Shown piece by piece: positions 36,559-49,000 of a stretch of DNA of 64,000 nt. The position numbers and the translations under genes were made by a program. The notes under the pieces are model-generated. The model was not told where the DNA came from. It saw only the letters and a program-made list of their open reading frames with translations, and searched no databases. The DNA comes from Argopecten irradians (taxonomy: Eukaryota > Mollusca > Bivalvia > Pectinida > Pectinidae): positions 32,911,528 to 32,975,527 of the forward strand of contig NC_091142.1 of NCBI RefSeq assembly GCF_041381155.1, read 5' to 3'. How positions within the stretch are numbered: position 1 is the first letter of the stretch; each line of letters opens with the position of its first letter.

Positions 36559-39500
36559 TGAAGCAAGCCCTCGTGCATTGGTAAATTATGAAATACATGT
36601 AGCAGTAGTGACAATTGGTTAACTTACATCATTGACAGCTAATAATTGCAGTTCCTTACTCACTGTACATATATTTTTTCTGTCTTATTTTTTTTCTGTT
36701 TTGAGTTGTACTAATCATCAATCTTCACATGTTGGAGGAAATAAAGATATTCATTATACAAATAAGGTGTAGTGATATCATTATAAGCAAATAGGCACTC
36801 ATTGATATTCGAAATTTTTGATTGCATTTGGAATATATAAATAACAAATCAATCAATCATAAATTTCTATTTCATGCATGAACGCCTTTTTGAATAATCA
36901 TCAGCAATCGGAGTACAGAAACATGACGTCATTCGATATTGATAACGTTAACAATTTGTGACGTGACAATGAGAAAAATAGAACAACTGGTACGAATCCG
37001 CAAATGGAAGCACGGAATATTCCTTTCCAAACTTCATTTCCGAAACGCTGCATTCTTTAGGGTGGCGTTCTTTGACCAGTGCTTTTCTTGTAATTAATAT
37101 ACATATTAGAGACTGTTTTTGACATTTGTAAAAGAAACGATATGTTTAATATAAAAAATCGGATCTTTGTTTCGGTCCATGTGGTGTTATATCACCCTTG
37201 TAGAATTTATTCAGTCATTATTTATTCTACGCGGGGGACATGATACCATATGGACCTAAACAAAGGTCCATAATTGATAGATATGGGTATTTCACATATG
37301 GATAGCATGTGATCTATGTAAGATATTTAAACGATCGTTGTACTGAGGATACTCACTCATCAGTCTATATTTAGTAATTATGTTAGTCAAAGTTCATCCG
37401 CGATATTGATCGAATACATTAATAGAGTTGTAATCTTGTCAGGTGGCGCCTACATTGTATGCCTGCATAACCAGGTATTGAAGTAAATAAGTGGTACACA
37501 TATAGATGCTAAGTTATTTTGATCTATAATTTGTAAGCTATACGATAGAGTCTACTGGGTAAATGGAATGTGGATAGACGATATCCGACCAACAGAAATG
37601 TATGTAAATAAATGGTGTTGTGTAATATACAGTATTTAGCTAAAACTGGTGTCATGTTTCGATTTACTTCTGAACTTATTGCACTGACGTTAGTTCAGTT
37701 CGTTGACTGAATGATATATTAGACATCTCGTTATTGCTAAAGTTTTAACGACATGCGTAATCTCCTCAAGGGGGTATAAGACTCACTAACTAAAAATAGA
37801 ATTTGTTAGCCGCCAAAAGCTAGGTCGGTAGCATTTTCGTAGCATCGAGTTTTCCCATTTTCCCCTCATTATACCGCATGGGGATATGGTTTTTATACAG
37901 ACATATTATGGATAAGTTGATTAGATTTACATAGATTAGTAACGTTGAGCCTAACAATATACTATCATTATGGTTTAAGGAACATCACGTGCTCAATCAA
38001 ATAAGTCTAGATCTATATGTTTGTATTGATTTTAAATGCTTAGGATGTAAAGGAGTATATATGATTGTACCAGTATTTGGCCTTACTTTTTCAGGCCGAA
38101 AAAAATTAACTCTGATCCCCATCAATTTCATATCAATAAATACTCTCATTCTTGCAATTCATCAAAACATATTTTTTATAACCATGTACACGATGTGTCC
38201 CACCTATGACGTCATCAAATTGATGATTTTCCTCTTCTCGCCAAATTTTGCTAGAAATTCATCATCTTTAGGTTAGAAAAGGCTTGAAATTGATTTGGCC
38301 TCCACCTTGGAGCAACTTTACATTTTGCATGGTACACGATACACAACATGTGAAAATCTCTTTCTGCTCCACGAAGGCGGCCACATTCATGTTTAGAGAA
38401 AACCACTCAAAAAGTATGATTTTTCAAGGATTTTTGTGAAAAATGGCGGGAAACTGCATGTTGATGACGTCATAGTGAACATAATTGGCACATGATGGAT
38501 ATTTTCGAGATGTAATGTGTTAGCAAATGTATTCAGCTGTTATATGGCAAAATACGTTGTTCTTTACTGGAGAATTAATTTTGAGGCCATATTCGAGTCT
38601 TAACGTACCTTCTCCTTTGTTTTTATGTTGATTGTCGCTATAGTGTTACGAGAACCCTACCTTTCCGAGTCAGGACTTTGGAGAATGGATGTTTCTTGAG
38701 TTCTTGAACAGATTGATCACGGCGACATCAGATTCGTTATAGCAAAGGGTAATCAGTACATACTATCTCTCTTTGAAATTGATATCAACATTTTTCGGTA
38801 CGAGTGCATCGGAGAACGATTTTCTGCGAAGAGGATTGAAGCTGTATTGGATTGTACTGAATAAAACGAGCTATACTATAAGTTGGTCCGCTCTACGAAC
38901 AAAATTGATGATATACGGGAAACCCCTACAAAAGTCGTAAATCGCATGATAATGCAACTTTGTGCTCATTTGATGAATTACCTATTACAATTAACAAACT
39001 ACTTTTCCCAAATGAGATAAGTTATATCTTGGATTTGAAGCATATATATGTATTCAGAAACTTCATATTTTGATATTGAGGTTTGTTTCTGTTCACATTA
39101 AGGTCGAGACAGGTTGACACATGTATGAGCCATATATCTTTGTTTTGTTATGAAATATATTTCTCTTAAAAATAACCTTGGAATCATTAGGTCGGCAAAT
39201 ATTCGCCTATTTGAGTAACACCTAGGGTAGGTTATCATAATCCTTCATATCCTCATATAAAAAGTCTTCACTTTGTTTTCAAAACCTATGATGGTGTATT
39301 CCGCCCGCCATATCGGAATAAACTGTTAACCAAGTGTTACACTAGGACATTTTTACCTTACACAATATTCAAGTCATACAATACCTCCCTGTTCTAAATA
39401 TAAATTAACCTGAATGTGGAATATCGCATGAATAGGATTTGCTGGTGCCTAGCTCTTCAATTTAGGAATCAAATGACGTTGATGACGTACATTTTCCTTA

Positions 39501-42288
39501 CGACATTCATTGGGCAACGCAAATGTTGACACTGTACCTATTTGAATGTTTTCTCAAAGGTAAGTTCTGCAGAGTAAGATTCAGTCGGTGTCTTATTTCA
39601 GACAAATAATGACAAATGAGAATTGTGTCATTACGTGCACACCAGAGCAATTTGAATCCTTTTTTCCATTATCGTCCTAGACACCGTTTGTGTTTAGTAA
39701 TGGTACCAGTAGATGATTGTGACCAAATACAAGTACACGTCTACACGTCCTCTTTAACCGTAACTAGGACAGAGGACAGTATCAGACACAAGAGCTTATC
39801 CCAAAAGTCACATCATTAGTACGTGGTATCCCGGATAACGAGAAGAAGTGTTAGATATAGCTCGTTTGTGAATATATTAGTAGCACATAGACAATGTTGT
39901 ATTTACATTGTGATTAAGAAAGGCAAACATTTAATGTCCTGACTCCGATTTCGTGAAACCAAAGTGCAGACTTAGGTCGAAATCTTTTGCTTATGTAACT
40001 GAAGTGAACAAATTGACTTAAGTAATATTTCGACTCAAGTCTGTTTGAGAAATCGGGGTTTGATGGTCTTGAGCATTATAGCATTAGTAGTATGGCCAAC
40101 GCGCTTAATTATACTGCACATCACCCTTAATTGAAACGCATTCAAGCGTCCGGATTAGACTCCTCCCTCAAATGTTGTATCATTCTGTTACGACAGCCCG
40201 TGAAATCTCTGGGAAGTTGCCGCGATTGGCTGTACTGCATGTGGTGTAGTGCAAAGAATATTGACTTCAAAGGGATCTACTGATTTGACTTGGTCACACG
40301 TTTGTATCAAAGACTTCTTAGCATACACTAAGATATAAACAGGTTTCAAACATGTTTCTTTATTCAATCTACCATATATATAACCATCGAAAGACAACAA
40401 CATTATATCTTGATAGCTTCGTAAAACGTTGCCTGGAACATACACGGTTGTAGCTGTATATATGAGGCCATAAATATGTCTGTTTAGGGTTACATTGGCG
40501 AAAAATAGGGTCGGTAGGTAGGGATTTTTTTTCAAGTTCAGATGCAATAGCGAGCTGTTTACTAAACAGATATATGGCTCCTATTTATCAATAAAATGAT
40601 TTCACACATGTATCTTTCTCTCTTGACTCTTTATTTAACAATTAATAATTGGAGATTTTGATTAAGAAAGAAGGCCTAAACAAATTAGATTGGCCTAGAG
40701 TAAAACTATTAATAGAATCCTGTCAGGTGCAGAAAAAATTAGGGTCATCCGGAAGCAGACATCCCACCTCTTATTGTTAGTTGTATGAATTGTAATAGTA
40801 ATAATTAAAAGTATGTTTGTAAATATGTAGATTTCTATTCAAACCTGGATAAGTTGTACTTAAAGCACTCTATTGTAGTTCAAGGAGGCATAATTTGACG
40901 TTTGGAATATAGATGTATAAAGTAACGACTCTCTATTTCATGTGATTTCAAATAAAATAGTATTGTAAAGTTAAGATACCAAATACATAATTTCCACTTA
41001 CTTTAACCTTTGACTATAACTACATGCATATTTATGTACATGTAGGTCATGACAATATATATGCATGTAATTTTGTTTTTATTAAACGATTTTGTATGCC
41101 AAATTGTTGCGGTATTAATGATTGAAATAGCGTACGTTTTTGAATGTGTAACAGCTATAACAGGTAAACTCCGCCCTCAGTTAGATTATCCCTGTTACTA
41201 AACTCCGCCCACAGTTTGACTGACGGTATTCCCGAGCCGATAAACGCGCATACGACTGGTTGAAACTATTCACGTGATTTGTGGTTTGAACTATCCGAAA
41301 GGCAATTCCGGACGATTTCAAGAACGCATTTCACTGTACAAACTACGCAAAGTGAATCAAGATCGTAATTGAAAATAAACAACCATCCTTTTTCCATGCT
41401 AAATATACCACGAATACCTGCCATGTCCTTCTATATTATATGTTATTATTTACATATTAGGATCAGCTCTGGTGAGGTTTCAATCTTGTTGAAGTCTCGT
41501 TTCAACATTAATCAAAGAGTTTTTGTGATTTTTTTAAAAACGTATTGTCTCAATATATAGGAAGTTGCCATTTAGAGAATATGTCAAAAAATAGACGTCT
41601 ATTGCTGGTAGAAGTTTTTGTACACAAATTTAAAGAAATGACCAATATGGTGGCCATTTTGGAAAGGTGTATTTTTACACTTTGTAAAGAGGTGCAATTT
41701 TACCTTGTTTTAATTCCATATCTCTACTTAACTCACCGATACGACACCAGTTTTAGCTATATCAAGTTAAGTTTCGTTGTAAATCTTTCTTAGGTTCATA
41801 GAGATGAAAATGATAAACATTTAATGTGGAATTATACCATATTGAATTTTAATTTTTTACACTGAAGATAAAATGATTAAAAGTTTTAGCAAGAAATACA
41901 GAAAAATAATAGATGTTGTAACATGAAAAAAGATCAAGCACACTGACCCCCTATTTTTATGATGGTTTTATAAACAACATCTGTATTTCTTTTAAACTGC
42001 ACAACTTAGAAAAAGTTAATCATTAGACCTTATGCTGTGATGCGTTGAATCGGTCAAAATCGTAAAAGGCGATGCATTTTCATCTTCAAATTTTAGGGGT
42101 AACATATACATCTGTTCTGAGCTTAAATCACTGGTTGACTGTGTGATGTTGTTATTTTTAAAAGAAAACATTGGTTTTGTCAATTTTGTGAATATTCATA
42201 CTGATAAGACAATTAAATTGGAAATTATTGCTAAGTGTTTTATGTGTATGCCCAAAACAGTGAATTTCCGCTAAAATTACAATTTTCG
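36559..42288. other. Intergenic stretch, no gene recognised
   Basis: About 5.7 kb of AT-rich sequence. Frames of 60-120 codons occur on both strands (for example 37989-38276 and the complement of 40188-40547), but none has a recognisable domain, and no chain of splice sites could be assembled. Short TGACGTCA motifs occur near 38206 and 38464. Confidence 0.4.
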
Positions 42289-42651
42289 TTAAAGATGCTC
42301 CACCGCTGACAAATGGTATTTTCTCACTATAAAAAACAGGAGCAGACGATTTAGTATTTTTCTTCAGTTACAAAAGTTACTTTTTTACACCATTACCATC
42401 ATTGAAAAGTTTGAGCTTCTAATTCTACTTCAAGTTAAAAATATGAAAAATAATTAATTGCATCCCGAAAAAATTCCGTGACACTATATCCTATATGGAA
42501 TGAAGTACTGATTGCGCATGCACCAAAGGCGAAATAAATTATTTTATAGTATTTTTTGTGTTAATTAGGCATATATATACACGATTAAACACCAATTATT
42601 GTTCAAATGATTAATATCATTTATGCTCTGTCGACGGTGGAGCATCTTTAA
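42289..42651. mobile_element. 363 bp TTAA-ended MITE
   Basis: Perfect 17 bp terminal inverted repeats: TTAAAGATGCTCCACCG at the left and CGGTGGAGCATCTTTAA at the right. The interior shares sequence with the shorter copy at 1972-2155. There is no coding capacity. TTAA termini are compatible with piggyBac-type transposition, by analogy only. Confidence 0.8.
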
Positions 42652-43145
42652 ATAGCTATCATTGATTCATAATTGCTCAAAATCAAACACACCAGCATAT
42701 TATTTTTATTCCATTTTTAACTTTGGTATGAATTCCTTTTTCCAAAAATCTATATTAAAAAAAATAGTCATCAGAAAAAACGACTTTTCACCAGAGCAGA
42801 TCCTTAAGTGAAAAATACAAATATTATATCAACGTCATGAAAATATATCTTTATACATATGAAACGGGTACACATTACATTTACAGCTTTAAAAGTATAT
42901 TTCGACAATAAAGCATTAGAGTCAAAGAACAGATAAATGCATAAAACTGTAGTTTACGCAGCTTCACATCTCTGTTCACACAACACCCTTGTGAGAGCTC
43001 CCCCTTGTCATATATCGCTAGATGGATGTCTGACTTACTGACTATGTGTGACGCCGGTAACAATATTCCCAACAATAATGTGCAATCTATTTCTACGATT
43101 AGGCAAAGTTTATCTTCGCAAATGTTTACATGAACATCTGTATAT
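42652..43145. other. Intergenic stretch, nothing recognised
   Basis: AT-rich spacer between two MITE-type elements, with no open frame of interest. Confidence 0.3.
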
Positions 43146-43573
43146 TATGGTTGCATATTTCTGCCATCAAGTTAGTTTAGGTCGACTTATGGTAACTCAA
43201 CTTTGACTAGATAGTTATGTCGGCAAGTCGAGTTATAACATGACTTGTTGTGATAGTTATGTCGACCAGTCGAGATATAACATGACCTGTTGAGATATTT
43301 ATGCCGGTAAGATGAGTTTTAACACGACAAATCCACATATTCACATTGGAAAGTCGAGTTACACTATCGCGACTGATTCTCGTGGATCTCGTCGTAATAA
43401 GGTAAGTCAATTTTCCAGGATGTAAGTCGACTTTCCGTGATGTAAGTCGACTTGCCGATATAAATATCTCAACAAGTTATGATATAACTCGACAGGACGA
43501 CATAATTATCTCGGCAAAGTTACGTTACATAACTCGACCTAAAATAACGCGATGGCAGAAATATGCCACCATA
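43146..43573. mobile_element. 428 bp long-inverted-repeat MITE
   Basis: The left end TATGGTTGCATATTTCTGCC and the right end GGCAGAAATATGCCACCATA are near-perfect inverted repeats. The arms continue inward with TTTAGGTCGA against TCGACCTAAA and many GTCGAGTTATAACATGAC-type subrepeats, so most of the element can fold back on itself. The flanks are AT-rich and a TA duplication is possible. Non-coding; the 67-codon antisense frame is a by-product of the subrepeats. Confidence 0.75.
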
Positions 43574-45600
43574 GTAAATATCTGACTTATAAATAGTGAT
43601 AACATTTTTAAATCCGCATAAAAATAATCTTAAAATTATAGATGTGAACTGAATAAAAGTTATCTTTATTAACAGAACACAATATTTTTTTTTAGATTAT
43701 TTAGTATTTATTTCTTTTGTTCACCAGATTTGTAATAGAAGCAAAAAACGCAAAAATTGGGTTTGTCAAATCTTATTTACTGTAAAATGTCTGGAGCGAA
43801 AACCACAAGATTAACATCAGCGCTGAGATATACGCGTACGTTTGACGTGCAATTTGATAGGTGTACTCAATTGAAAATGTGTTACTCTGTAAAAGTACAG
43901 CTTCATTTAAAGGAAAACTGGTTTCTTTAAAGGTATGAATAAGATCTAATGAAGCTGTTTCAAGAGAGGTTCATGACATAATTCCTCCCCTGGTGCATTA
44001 AGGCCGTCCATTGCCGTACCTGTCTCAGTACAATACACAGAGAGACTGTCGTGGTGTGGTGACGGTGGTGGGAACTGAACCAGAACACCGGTGACCTTCT
44101 AGGTAGGCTCTTCACTGCATTCTATCATAATACTGCATGTAAACAAGCTATCAATAAACCTATTCAACTGCACCGCATTCAGGATTGTTTGAAAACAATC
44201 ATAGAATTTCTTTTTGCATTCGATTTGAACGTGAACCTCAGGACTGGAGGATAAGTCAATAGTCAATTCCAATGCATTAACCGAGGACGATCGCAAGTTC
44301 TCTCTCTATATATATACATTTAAATCAGGGAAACTATTTGGTCTTCTCCACTACCTGGTCACGACTGCATGGCCTAAGACAGGTGAGACAGGTAAGGGGG
44401 CATATTATTGATATACCTGTTGTCGCTTCTTATCGTGTATGTTTATAATGACAGTATGGCAATTACCTTGATACGTTGTCTTTAGCCTATAGTGAGAGTG
44501 GCTTTCTCTAGTGATATAAAAGTAAGTTTTTGTCACTTATATTGTACACCTCTGTAAACAAGGACTTCATTTTATCATTTTAATGTTGCTGCTGTTGACT
44601 GAAATTTCCAATTATTGCACTTTCTTAATTCTATTGCTGAACACGGAAATTTGCAAAGACAAGAAATTTTACATTTTATTAGTGATATGGCTGCTTACGA
44701 TAATCTGGCGATACTTTATCGCTTTTTACCACGGTTTTGACTGAGAGTATTTACTCTGTAAGACACGGGTCTCATGTATTGTAAGACAGTGTTTGTACAG
44801 TGAGCTATGTGTAAATACAGTAATGAGGTTTAGAGTGAAGTACAAGATGTCAGAATCAACAGTAGACAGTTTAGGGAGTACACCAAGTGTGTATTATCAT
44901 ACGACTAATTGTGCCTTAGTGAATATTGGTACATCTTGATGACTCATTACAAAGGAAAGAAACTCACTATCCCAGATTTTCTATCTGATAACTAAAGCTA
45001 TGTACCCTAAAAAACATAGCATCATCGGTATTTCTTAAATATAAGATATTTGTTTTTATAATTATAAATGTGCTTAGCCTGAAGTTTTTCTAATTTCAGT
45101 ATAATGTCTTGCAGATAATGACATGACATTTTTTGTATATTGGACAGTCTTCGGATTATGGTCTTGAAATGATTAATTTCACCAAGTTATGCAGTTTTGT
45201 AAACGAAATGAACAACCAAACATTTTAAGTTGACTATTCTGAACCAGGGCATGTAAACAGGTCCTGTCAACAGGCGTATTTATAAGATTGCTATCTTTTG
45301 TACTATTCTAAAAATGAACTTTAGTTTACCTTCACACCTCTAGATCTGCTCTCTCGATATTAGCGGTGATAGGCTGTATCACTGTTTCTGTATGAGCCTG
45401 AAAATGTATGTTGTGTAGATTTCAAAACAAGTTGGCGTCGGAGCAGAACGACTTTTATTCAACTGCATCTTAAAGAAAGAGCTTGATATAGTCTATGTAT
45501 TATATCGTATTTAGATTTCATGAGAGCAGTCTTGATCTAAGCCATTAAGGGTTGTTTATAGTGTATTAGGCTATTACAGACTCGCAACTTTAGAAGATAG
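43574..45600. other. Upstream region of gene B, no coding sequence recognised
   Basis: AT-rich sequence 5' of gene B. A donor-like ACAG|GTAAGG occurs near 44392 and could belong to a further upstream untranslated exon. I see no homology to the upstream region of gene A, so the two paralogues probably have different promoters. Confidence 0.3.
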
Positions 45601-45602
45601 AT

Positions 45603-45632
45603 GGATATTCAAAGGCAGCGAGGTCGATAACG
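45603..45632 (+). other. Candidate 5' non-coding exon end of gene B
   Basis: The donor-like AACG|GTGAGG at 45632/45633 would give an 83 bp intron to the acceptor ATTCGCAG at 45715 that opens the first coding exon. The exon's 5' boundary is not determined. The call is inferred from the need for an untranslated exon upstream of that acceptor. Confidence 0.25.
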
Positions 45633-45715
45633 GTGAGGATTTCTTTCTTGGTGCATGTTATTTTTTATTTTTGCGTTTCAATCACTTGTGCAATCATATT
45701 TTTAACAATTCGCAG

Positions 45716-46099
45716 ATTCCAAGCGTAAACATGGCGGATACGAAAACTGAATTAGGTGAAATAAAAACGAAGACGGTCGCCCTTGACAAGCTTTTGCCTA
45801 GACTGGGTCATCCAGGGAAGTTCCAAGTCATCACATTCCTACTTCTTGCATTTAACTATTTCTCTGTTTGTTTCAATCATTTGTGTATGGCCTTTTATGG
45901 TTCCACGCCCAAACACCAATGTGAAGACATCGCCATTGTAAATGGAAATACCACTGTCCTTGGAGTAACGCATGGGAAATGTACGACATCTTACATCCTG
46001 GCGGATGGTCAAAACACAACCATCACCTGTAAGGCTGATCCTAACGGGATGTGGAGCTATACTCCGTACTCAGACCGGGAAACTACCATCATCATGGAG
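45716..46099 (+). CDS. Gene B coding exon 1: N-terminus, TM1, extracellular loop
   Basis: Acceptor ATTCGCAG (AG at 45714-45715), start ATG at 45731, donor GAG|GTATGA, phase 0. It encodes MADTKTELGEIKTKTVALDK, TM1 and the loop with NGNTT and QNTT sequons. The exon 1 end TACCATCATCATGGAG is identical to that of gene A, but no repeat follows it here. Confidence 0.93.
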
Positions 46100-49000
46100 G
46101 TATGACACAAATATTTCACCTTTGTATGACAGATGAAGCATAAAGAGTTTGTGTGGTGTGTTAGGTAGTAAATGAGATACGTTAGAGTGCAGGCATTGGT
46201 TCTCGAAGTGATTAAGCCGGATTCATTTTCATGATAGTGATTCTTTTTACTATAACTCTAATGTAAATTAAGCGATAAGCATTCCACTTCCATATTAGAA
46301 AAGGTAAATGTTACATAATTGTCCATATGCTTCAAGTTTGCTTTCCAAACATGCTTTTTTCCTTCTCCATATCTTTTGCGCCAGGACTTTGATGCAACTT
46401 TACTATGTATTGTTGACCATGGGTGATTTAATTGTGTTTGAAATGACACCACATAATTTTACTATCCTCTGATATATAGAGGTCTACAAACAATGAACAA
46501 CACACGAACCCGTTTAACCTTTGTTAACAGTGGGACCTGGTCTGTGACGATGTCTACCTGGGGAAGCTGGCCACCACCATCTACTTCTTGGGAGTGATGA
46601 CAGGTGGTCTAGTGTTCGGACACATCGCCGACTTCTTCGGACGGAAGTGGACTATGCTGGTATGCCTGTACGCTCCGGTTGCCATAGGAATAGGAATATA
46701 CTTTGTCACATCATTCGCTGGCTTTGCTGCTTTGAGGTTTTTCCAGGGGATGTTCATTCAGGTAAGTAGTTTTTGTTTTTCCTAACTTACATTAAGCTTG
46801 CAAGCAAAAGACATCCCTTTTATGTATTTAAGGAGATTCATTAGTAGATTTATATATCGTCTACTCAATTTTACGCATATCAATAATCGCGCTTTGGTTT
46901 CTGAATGACGTAATATGCACAGACAGCGATGACACACCTATCCGGCTATGTTTGGATTGTGTGGTTGCGGTTTATTCCTTCTGATATAAAAATGCTGATG
47001 ATAAACGATCTACTAACCAGTATTTACCCCACAAATACAGTGGTTATGTTTGGAGATCTATTTTGTGATACCATTTTAGTGGGGTGATTTTCATTCCTAA
47101 ACTATATACAAGACGTTATCAGCAACTTTATCATTTGCAGAAATATTATCGTCAGGCACGATTTGGGTCACTTAACTGTTAAGTGGACGATTAGATCGAT
47201 CATAACAATTTTATGGAAACTACAATTTACAGTGTTTCTTATATTTAATTATATAGTTTTGTTATATGTAAAATTCATTAAACTGATTCAAAATTCATAT
47301 TATTTGATATCACATTATACCGACAGAATAAAGAAATGCGGACTTCTTAGAGTATATCACCTACCTAACTGTCTTTACTCGTAGTCTTCATTTGGATATT
47401 ACAGAATTATCTACATGTGCGGGTAGGTATTGATTATGACGTCATGCGAGCGTAACAAAATAATGACGTCACAATCACAATGGATACCTACCCGCAAGGG
47501 CGCTAAATCTATAATATGCAAGGACGAAATAAATGTACCTAAAGAAAATGATACTTGTTTAGCCGAAACACTATTCTCGCAGTCCCCAGACTCTCGCCGC
47601 TGAACGAGAGTCTGGTCCAGTTCGTTTGAATTGAAACGGTAAACAAACATGGATGGCAGACGGAAATTACAATACATGTACATCTTATTTGTGCATAACG
47701 GTATCTTGAAGAAAGCTGATTTGTAATGTTTTTAACTGAAAATCTATTTTTCGTTATGTAAGTGTGGCTAACGACGTTTTTTTCAAATTTTGTATCCGTC
47801 ATGTTTGTAGTGGATCTATCAACCAAAACTTCATCGATTTTTCGGTTAGCCTCAATTTGAAATAACAAAACGGAAATACGAACCACACCAGACTCTCGTT
47901 CAGGGCGGCGAGAGTCTGGGGGAATACGAGGTTACGGAAACATCTGATTAAAACCTTTCGGTATTCAATACTATATCTTCATTCGATTTAATGGATATTA
48001 CATGTTACAAACACCTTTGTGAAAATATCAGGTATATACTACACTAGGTCAGACAATAAACTTTTAATCACACTCATCTGTTAATTCCTCTAACACATAA
48101 TGGTTTACATAGTCGAGACGATTGTATATTTCTGAGGACATGACCTCGTTTGTGTATTTTAAGAAATGCGTTTATGTGAATATCGTGTTAAACTATGTCA
48201 GGTTTTTTTCTATGACGTCAGGGCTTTACCTTGATATGCATTCACTGAAAACAGATTTCTGCACATTATTCATTCTTTCCATTCTGTTTATATGATACTT
48301 TACGTAAGTCGTTTCATGGCTTTAGACATTTAAATTCTCTTTCACACTGGTCTTTGTAAGGCTGGAAATACAAGGAAGACGGTCACACTGATCTCCAAAG
48401 TTTGACAATAAAACATCCACCATCGAGAGTTTGTGTTTGTACACCAATGCCGGAACTACTCTATTTTTTATATGGAGTTGGTGATTCAGACATGCATGTT
48501 TTAGAGATAGATTGCACTCATTCATAAAGGAGTTTATATAAACCGTTTTCAAGATATACGATGATAACGAAACTGCATGTGAAAATTATAAAAAGTGATA
48601 TTTAACATGCCAATTACTCACTTATTTAAGTTAATTGAACATAACGAAATGGATAAAAAGTGTGAATGCATCAGACCTAAAATTAGTCCACGGAGTTCGT
48701 AACATATTTTATCACCATATAGCCATGTATTATCAGTGTCTATAGCAGGTACAAGGATCGCTTGTTTGCCCGGATTCGACTTTGTAAATACCTATACATC
48801 GAGTCCTTTGTAGCATTGTCATGCAAATGGTAGTTGTAAAGTATACACAAATTATCACTAGATTACACTGGGGATTATACCTTTAAGTTTCCCTTGACTT
48901 CATCATTATACGTTATTAGTTCACTTCATCATTTGTTCCCTCAGGGTCTGCAGACATCTACGGTTGCCTTGGTGATGGAGATATCAGTCCGGGAGTACCG

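Noticed and set aside
40188..40547. Antisense 119-codon frame
   Set aside because: No recognisable motif, AT-rich composition, and no paired splice sites or neighbours; likely chance.
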